Positions 1 through 4,080 of a DNA stretch of 6,517 nucleotides are shown piece after piece. Under the pieces are notes generated by a model. The model searched no databases. It saw only the letters and a program-made list of their open reading frames with translations, and was not told where the DNA came from. Source of the DNA: an uncultured Caulobacteraceae bacterium (lineage in GTDB: Bacteria > Pseudomonadota > Alphaproteobacteria > Caulobacterales > Caulobacteraceae); NCBI GenBank assembly GCA_946482375.1, contig CAMLRH010000147.1, positions 1 to 6,517 of the forward strand. Direction: 5' to 3'. Position 1 is the stretch's first letter; the number at the start of each line of letters is the position of its first letter. Position numbers and translations under genes: made by a program.

Positions 1-2
1 AC

Positions 3-2240
3 GGCTCCTATGTCCGCGGCTACAAGGCGGGCGGCGCCAATCCGCCGCCGCCGGTGCTGGTGCTGGCGACGGTCTGCCCTCCCGAATGTCAGTCAGGCGA
101 TTTCAACACCATCGACGGCCTGGTGGACCACTACCTCACCCATCCCGAAACCTTCGAGGCGGAGTATGTCGACGCCTTCGAATTCGGTACGAAAAACACC
201 TTCTTCGACGGAACGGTCACGGCCAACCTTGCCGCCTTCTACTACGACTACAAGAACTACCAGATCTCCCAGATCGTCGACCGCTCGGCGATCAACTTCA
301 ACTACGACGCCAAGGTCTGGGGCGCCGAGATCGAGATCGATTGGCGGCCGCTGGAAAACCTGCGGCTGGCTTTCAAGGGCGGCTACGAAAACACCCGCGT
401 CGCCGACGGCGAGGAGGCCATCGACCTGATGGACCGCACCGCCGGCAAGGAGGGCTGGATCGTCATACGGCCTTTCCCGACGTTGCCATCCAACTGCGTG
501 GTGCCGGAATGGCTGGCCACCGCCCACATCGGCCAGGAGACCTGCGCGGCCTACCTGATCGGCGTCGATCCGATCACCTACCTGCCCTATGTGCCGAATC
601 CGACCGAGACCAACTTCCAGCTTCCGGACGGCTATCCCGGCTACGACCCGGCGAGCGCCAACAACGGCCAGGGCTTCACCAAGGACCTCAGCGGCAACCA
701 ACTGCCCAACGCGCCGGAATTCACGGCCACGATCACGGCGGACTACACCGTGCCGCTGCCGAACGAATGGCTGATGACGCTACATGCCGACCTCTACTAC
801 CAGTCGGAGGCCTGGTGGCGGATCATCAACTCGCCCGGTTATGACAAGCTGAAGGCCTACAACAACATCAACCTGGCCGCGATCTTCACCAACGAAGACG
901 CCGGCTGGAACGTGATGGCCTACATCAAGAACGTCCAGAACAAGGACAACATCACCGGCGCCTTCCTGAATTCCGACGACACCGGCCTCACCACCAACAT
1001 CTTCCTGAACGAGCCGCGTCTCTATGGCATTCGCGTCACCAAGGAATGGACCGGCGGGCCGTTGCTCGGCACGTTCGGGCAGCGGCGCGAAGGGCCCTAT
1101 CCGCTCACCGTCGAGCTCGGCGGCCAGATGCAGCGCCAGGACACGCCCTCGGCGCCGCAAATGTCCTTCGCCGACGCCTTCACCGGCGGCCTCGATCCGG
1201 CCGCGCCGATCAACGAAGACCTCGACTGGACCACGGGCAGCGAACTGCGCCTGACTTTCCGGCCCGAAGGCTCCGACTGGAAGATCGCCGGCGGCGTCCG
1301 CTACGGCCGCACCAGCAACTCCACCGGCCGCTTGCGGCAGACGGAGCAGGTCGGCGAGGCGGTCTGCGATCTTCCCACTCAGGCGGCCTACCACCCCTAC
1401 TTCCCAGGCGTCGACTTCGCGTTCGTCGGAAAGCTTCAGTGCGATCCGGAGTACGGGGGGGTCACCAAGGTCGTTCCGTATTTCGGCGAGAAGTACTTCG
1501 ATAACAAGTACGACCCGGACAACCTGCTGACCGCCACGAACCGCTTAAGCAGCTCCACCAACCGGCGCGAGGAGCACCTGATTGTCGACTTCACTGTCGG
1601 CAAGGACGTCGGCCTCGGCGCGGCTCTGCTCGGCGAGCACGAGTCGTCCCTGAGCGCGGGTCTTCGCTACGCCGAGTTCAAATCGTCGGTCAGCGGTGAC
1701 GTGCGCGGCATTCCCGACATGGTCCTGCCGGAGGATGGCTGGGAAAAGTACAACACTACCTTCAATCAGTACGCGGCGACCTTCGAGACCGAGCGTGAAT
1801 TCAAGGGCGTTGGTCCCACCCTGTCCTGGGAAGCGTCGAAGGTGCTCTGGGGCGACAAGGGTCGCGGCCACCTGAACCTCGACTGGGCGATCACCGGCGG
1901 CGCCCTGTTCGGCAAGCAGAAGACCTCGGTCGAGGCTTCGGAGGGCGCCGACTATTTCAACGAAGCCTACCCGACCAACCCCGACCAGTGGGTCCTGAAC
2001 GCGCTGCCGCCGCCCACCCAGACGCCGCTGGACATCGCCCCGCGCAAGGAGTCCGCGACCGTCCCGGTCCTCGACCTGAGCCTCGGCCTGTCGTTCCAGG
2101 CGAGGGGGATGAAGCTCTCCACCGGCTATCGCTGGGAGCCCTACTTCGACGTCATCGACGCCGGGTTCGACGAGCATCGCTCCTACGACCGCACCATCGA
2201 CGGTCCATACTTCAAGGTCTCTGTCGGCCTGGGCGGCTAG
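3..2240 (+). CDS. TonB-dependent receptor with C-terminal second beta-barrel extension, 5' truncated
   Basis: An open frame enters from the left edge (first whole codon at 3) and ends at TAG 2238-2240, giving 745 codons. The internal ATG at 54 is not the true start. Codons 1-349 are the C-terminal half of a TonB-dependent outer-membrane receptor barrel: alternating aromatic strands such as AFYYDYKNYQISQIVDR, and a closing strand RLYGIRVTKEW whose terminal Trp looks like a normal barrel end. Codons 4-61 and 50-94 match the downstream receptor closely, so the two are paralogues. Unusually, translation continues for about 396 codons into a second strand-rich domain (separate entry). Cysteine pairs in loop-like segments (codons near 20-24 and 162-181) suggest disulfide-closed extracellular loops. 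The STN, plug and TonB box, if present, lie before the window. The role is inferred as energy-dependent uptake of an unknown ligand across the outer membrane. The receptor assignment is firm; the substrate is unknown. Confidence 0.9.
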   Translation, partial: GSYVRGYKAGGANPPPPVLVLATVCPPECQSGDFNTIDGLVDHYLTHPETFEAEYVDAFEFGTKNTFFDGTVTANLAAFYYDYKNYQISQIVDRSAINFNYDAKVWGAEIEIDWRPLENLRLAFKGGYENTRVADGEEAIDLMDRTAGKEGWIVIRPFPTLPSNCVVPEWLATAHIGQETCAAYLIGVDPITYLPYVPNPTETNFQLPDGYPGYDPASANNGQGFTKDLSGNQLPNAPEFTATITADYTVPLPNEWLMTLHADLYYQSEAWWRIINSPGYDKLKAYNNINLAAIFTNEDAGWNVMAYIKNVQNKDNITGAFLNSDDTGLTTNIFLNEPRLYGIRVTKEWTGGPLLGTFGQRREGPYPLTVELGGQMQRQDTPSAPQMSFADAFTGGLDPAAPINEDLDWTTGSELRLTFRPEGSDWKIAGGVRYGRTSNSTGRLRQTEQVGEAVCDLPTQAAYHPYFPGVDFAFVGKLQCDPEYGGVTKVVPYFGEKYFDNKYDPDNLLTATNRLSSSTNRREEHLIVDFTVGKDVGLGAALLGEHESSLSAGLRYAEFKSSVSGDVRGIPDMVLPEDGWEKYNTTFNQYAATFETEREFKGVGPTLSWEASKVLWGDKGRGHLNLDWAITGGALFGKQKTSVEASEGADYFNEAYPTNPDQWVLNALPPPTQTPLDIAPRKESATVPVLDLSLGLSFQARGMKLSTGYRWEPYFDVIDAGFDEHRSYDRTIDGPYFKVSVGLGG
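1050..2237 (+). other. C-terminal domain resembling Lpg1974/Legionella major OMP-type beta-barrel, fused to receptor
   Basis: This is the domain of about 396 residues that follows the receptor's expected last strand (Trp codon 1047-1049) without any stop. It is rich in short alternating strands (LTVELGGQMQRQ, LRLTFRP, WKIAGGVRYGR, HLIVDFTVGK, LSAGLRYAEF, HLNLDWAITGGALFGK, LDLSLGLSFQ). A KGVGPTLSWEAS motif sits at fragment codons 601-612, and the end runs GYRWEPYFDVID, then DGPYFKVSVGLGG. From memory, the GxGPxL segment, the following GxxLFG-like strand and the closing GYRxE / GPYxxVxV pattern recall the Lpg1974 (Legionella_OMP) pore-forming family. This is a pattern match made by eye, not a search. 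A cysteine pair (codons 455 and 480) may close a loop. The protein ends in Gly-Gly rather than the usual terminal aromatic residue. Alternatively it is a lineage-specific receptor extension of unknown fold. Confidence 0.55.
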
Positions 2241-2282
2241 GTTCCCCTCCGTTTCAGGTCCCCTCTGAACCGGAATTTGCCC

Positions 2283-2319
2283 TGAGGCGGCGGCCCGATC
2301 CCGCCGCCTCATTTTTTTT
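2283..2319 (+). terminator. Rho-independent terminator after the first receptor gene
   Basis: A perfect 11-bp GC-rich stem has arms TGAGGCGGCGG (2283-2293) and CCGCCGCCTCA (2301-2311) around a 7-nt loop CCCGATC. A run of eight T residues follows (2312-2319). It starts 42 nt after the TAG of the receptor gene and comes just before the promoter-like motif of the sigma-factor gene, so it should separate the two transcripts. There is no matching A-run on the left side, so it is probably one-directional. Confidence 0.93.
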
Positions 2320-2328
2320 CGCGCGACC

Positions 2329-2362
2329 ACATAGGGTGTCGCCGCATCCGGAGCCTTTTAGC
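2329..2362 (+). promoter_or_regulatory. Putative ECF-type promoter of the sigma/FecR operon (shared bipartite motif, copy 1)
   Basis: ACATAGGGTG (2329-2338) is followed after 15 nt by CCTTTTAGC (2354-2362). The same two blocks at exactly the same spacing lie upstream of the second receptor gene (4002-4035). The block centres are about 24 nt apart, which suits -35 and -10 elements, and the site lies between a terminator and the first gene of an operon. That it is a promoter read by the adjacent sigma factor is an inference; a binding site for a separate regulator would explain the repeat equally well. If it is a promoter, transcription would begin near 2367. Confidence 0.5.
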
Positions 2363-2368
2363 TATTGT

Positions 2369-2374
2369 GGAGGT
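2369..2374 (+). promoter_or_regulatory. Shine-Dalgarno-like GGAGGT, possibly for an upstream GTG start of the sigma gene
   Basis: GGAGGT is the best Shine-Dalgarno match in the leader. It lies 12 nt before an in-frame GTG (2387) but 57 nt before the preferred ATG (2432), which itself has no clear ribosome binding site. The 12-nt spacing is longer than usual. Use of the GTG would add 15 residues containing two Cys and several Arg, which do not look like part of the sigma-2 domain. Confidence 0.3.
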
Positions 2375-2431
2375 GCGTCCGGCGTCGTGCGGGCGTGCCG
2401 ATCGCTCGTGTTTCACTCCCGGTGTTGGCGC

Positions 2432-2953
2432 ATGCCGCAACCCCCGACCCAGGCTCGCGATCAGGCGCACGACCTGCACGGCTGGAGCGTGCGCTATGGT
2501 CCGGCGCTGCGAGCCTACTTCGGCAAGAAGGTCGGCCCGGCGGAAGCCGAGGATCTGGCGCAGGAGGTCTTCCTGGCCATGCAGGCGCGGGGGCCGCTGG
2601 AGGACACCGAGCACGTCAACCGCTACCTGTTCCGCGTCGCCGCCAACGTGCTGGCCAAACGCTATCGCCGGGGCGGCTGGGACTGGTCGGGCCATGCCGA
2701 GCTGGATGACGTCCAGCTCGAGGACCTCATCTCGCCGGAGCGCTCGCTGATCGCCAAGCAGACGCTGGGTGGGTTGCTGGAAGCCCTGAAGGAGCTGCCG
2801 CCTCGGTCGGCCCAGGCCTTCGCCCTGCACCGGTTCGACGAGATGACCTATGGCGAAATCGCCGTGCACATGGGCATCTCGGTCAAGGCGGTCGAGGCGC
2901 TCATGAAGCGGGCGCTGGAGAAGATCACCGCCCGGCTGGAGGCCGCCCGATGA
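2432..2953 (+). CDS. FecI-type ECF RNA polymerase sigma factor
   Basis: A 173-residue protein, the normal size for sigma-70 family ECF factors. Region sigma-2 spans about residues 18-82: the core-binding helix contains AEDLAQEVFLAM (39-50), followed by NRYLFRVAANVLAKRYRR (63-80), which corresponds to the -10 recognition helix. Region sigma-4 spans about 112-165, with LKELPPRSAQAFALHRF and then a helix-turn-helix of the form MTYGEIAVHMGISVKAVEALMKRAL (138-162), typical of FecI-like factors. The next gene encodes a FecR-type regulator and starts inside this gene's stop codon (ATGA, 2950-2953), which implies translational coupling and a cognate pair. The ATG at 2432 is preferred because it places the sigma-2 domain at the usual distance from the N-terminus; in-frame GTG codons at 2387 and 2408 are alternatives. 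It would direct RNA polymerase to a small set of promoters, probably including that of the downstream receptor. Confidence 0.92.
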   Translation: MPQPPTQARDQAHDLHGWSVRYGPALRAYFGKKVGPAEAEDLAQEVFLAMQARGPLEDTEHVNRYLFRVAANVLAKRYRRGGWDWSGHAELDDVQLEDLISPERSLIAKQTLGGLLEALKELPPRSAQAFALHRFDEMTYGEIAVHMGISVKAVEALMKRALEKITARLEAAR

Positions 2954-3978
2954 GCGCGCGCCCTGAACAGACCGAAACCGTCGAAGGCGCCGCCGCCGGC
3001 TGGTTCGCCCTGCACCGCTCGGGCGAGGTGACGCCGGAGGAGGCGGCCGCGTTCGAAGCCTGGCAGGCCGAGCCCGAGCACCGCGCGGCCTACGACGCCG
3101 TGGCGCGGTCGTGGGAGGCCGTGGAACTGGCCCGCACGGCGCCGGAGATCCTGGCGCTGCGGGCCGAAGCACGGCGCCAGCCCAGCGTGCAGAGGCGGGC
3201 GGTGTTCGGCCGCATCGCCGCGGGCTTCGCGGCGCTGGCGCTGGTGGGCGGGCTTGGCCTCTGGGTCGGCGAGGAGAGTGGCCTTGCCCGCTCCCGCAGC
3301 TTGCAGACCCAGACCTATCGCACCGGTGTCGGCGAGCGCTCGACGTTCGCGCTACCCGACGGCTCGGTGGTGACGCTGAACACCGATACAGTTTTGCGCA
3401 CCCGCGCCGATCGCGACCGGCGGCTGCTCTATCTCGACAAGGGCCAGGCCTATTTCAGGGTGGCCAGGGATCGACGCCATCCCTTCCAGGTCGCCGCCGC
3501 CGGCCGGGTGGTCACCGCCGTCGGCACGGCCTTCGACGTGCGGGTGGACGGCAAGAAGTTCGAGGTCGTGCTGGTCGAGGGCAAGGTGAAGGTCGACAAC
3601 CTTCCCACCGCGCCGGCGGCCGGCGACGAAATCCAGGCCGCGGCGGGCCAGACCACGGAAATGATCGCCGGCGACCGGCTCGTCGCTTCGGTGGAAAACC
3701 GCGCCTGGGCCGTCGCGCCGACCGACACGGCGCGGGAAACCAGCTGGCTCACCGGCTGGCTGAATTTCGAGAACGAGCGGCTGTCTGACGTCGCCGCCGA
3801 ATTCAACCGCTACTCGCCGCGCAAGATCGTGCTGGCGGATCCGATGCTCGGCGACACGCCGGTGAGCGGTCGTTTCGAAGCCGATGATGTGGAGGCGTTC
3901 ACGCGCGCGCTTGCGAAGTACGAAATCGCGCGCGTGGAAAGCGCCGGGCCGGAGGTTATTCGCCTCGCCGCGCCCTGA
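2950..3978 (+). CDS. FecR-family anti-sigma/sigma regulator, inner-membrane protein
   Basis: A 342-residue protein with the full FecR domain order. Residues about 14-60 form the cytoplasmic FecR_N/DUF4880 domain, with AAGWFALHRSGEVTPEE and then the FEAWQAEPEHRAAYD signature, which contacts the sigma factor in this family. Residues about 88-107 are a single hydrophobic membrane segment (GFAALALVGGLGLWVG core). Residues about 122-215 form the periplasmic FecR domain, with ERSTFALPDGSVVTLNTDT, LDKGQAYFRV, and VTAVGTAFDVR followed by VVLVEGKVKV. Residues about 266-340 match the C-terminal DUF4974/STN-like domain (WLTGWLNFENERLSDVAAEF), which receives the signal from the receptor's STN domain. The start overlaps the sigma-gene stop by 4 nt. 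No terminator-like hairpin with a T-run is visible after the gene, so some transcripts may continue into the receptor. It would hold the sigma factor inactive, or release/activate it, according to ligand occupancy of the receptor. Confidence 0.95.
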   Translation: MSARPEQTETVEGAAAGWFALHRSGEVTPEEAAAFEAWQAEPEHRAAYDAVARSWEAVELARTAPEILALRAEARRQPSVQRRAVFGRIAAGFAALALVGGLGLWVGEESGLARSRSLQTQTYRTGVGERSTFALPDGSVVTLNTDTVLRTRADRDRRLLYLDKGQAYFRVARDRRHPFQVAAAGRVVTAVGTAFDVRVDGKKFEVVLVEGKVKVDNLPTAPAAGDEIQAAAGQTTEMIAGDRLVASVENRAWAVAPTDTARETSWLTGWLNFENERLSDVAAEFNRYSPRKIVLADPMLGDTPVSGRFEADDVEAFTRALAKYEIARVESAGPEVIRLAAP

Positions 3979-4001
3979 TTTGAAAAATTATCTGCAACCC
4001 A

Positions 4002-4035
4002 ACATAGGGTGGGAACGCCAAGACTTCCTTCTACC
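4002..4035 (+). promoter_or_regulatory. Putative ECF-type promoter of the second receptor gene (shared bipartite motif, copy 2)
   Basis: ACATAGGGTG (4002-4011), 15 nt, then CCTTCTACC (4027-4035). The first block is identical to the copy before the sigma gene, the spacing is identical, and the second block agrees at CCTT, T, A and the last C. If this is a -35/-10 pair, the transcript would start near 4040, giving a leader of about 40 nt before the ATG at 4081. It lies in the 102-nt gap after fecR, so the receptor could be transcribed apart from the sigma/fecR operon. The site also contains a short ACCC/GGGT inverted repeat (3998-4010 region), which leaves open a repressor or activator operator instead. 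Confidence 0.5.
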
Positions 4036-4066
4036 CAATAAGGGGCCGTCGCGCTCCGAACAAAAT

Positions 4067-4075
4067 GGGGGGAAG
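4067..4075 (+). promoter_or_regulatory. Ribosome binding site of the second receptor gene
   Basis: The purine run GGGGGGAAG ends 5 nt before the ATG at 4081. It supports this ATG as the start, together with the signal peptide that begins there. The ATG at 4065 is in another frame. Confidence 0.6.
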
Positions 4076-4080
4076 CAGAG

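Noticed and set aside
1545..2330. A 261-codon minus-strand open frame opposite the receptor's C-terminal extension
   Set aside because: I considered it in case the extension was a false frame. The plus-strand frame has the strand pattern of an outer-membrane protein and ends just before a proper terminator, while the minus-strand product shows no recognisable motifs.
2309..3172. A 287-codon minus-strand open frame across the sigma and FecR genes
   Set aside because: Arg/Pro/Ala-rich without domain features, and antisense to two well-supported genes; it also runs into the terminator.
3979..4001. A possible Fur/iron box in the AT-rich stretch after the FecR gene
   Set aside because: The stretch TTTGAAAAATTATCTGC has no inverted-repeat structure of the Fur type, so iron control cannot be supported from the sequence.
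4012..4016. GGAAC as a -35 element of a generic ECF promoter before the second receptor
   Set aside because: No suitable -10 (CGTT/CGTC-like) lies 16-17 nt further on, and the sigma-gene leader has no matching GGAAC at the same place. The shared ACATAGGGTG motif fits better.
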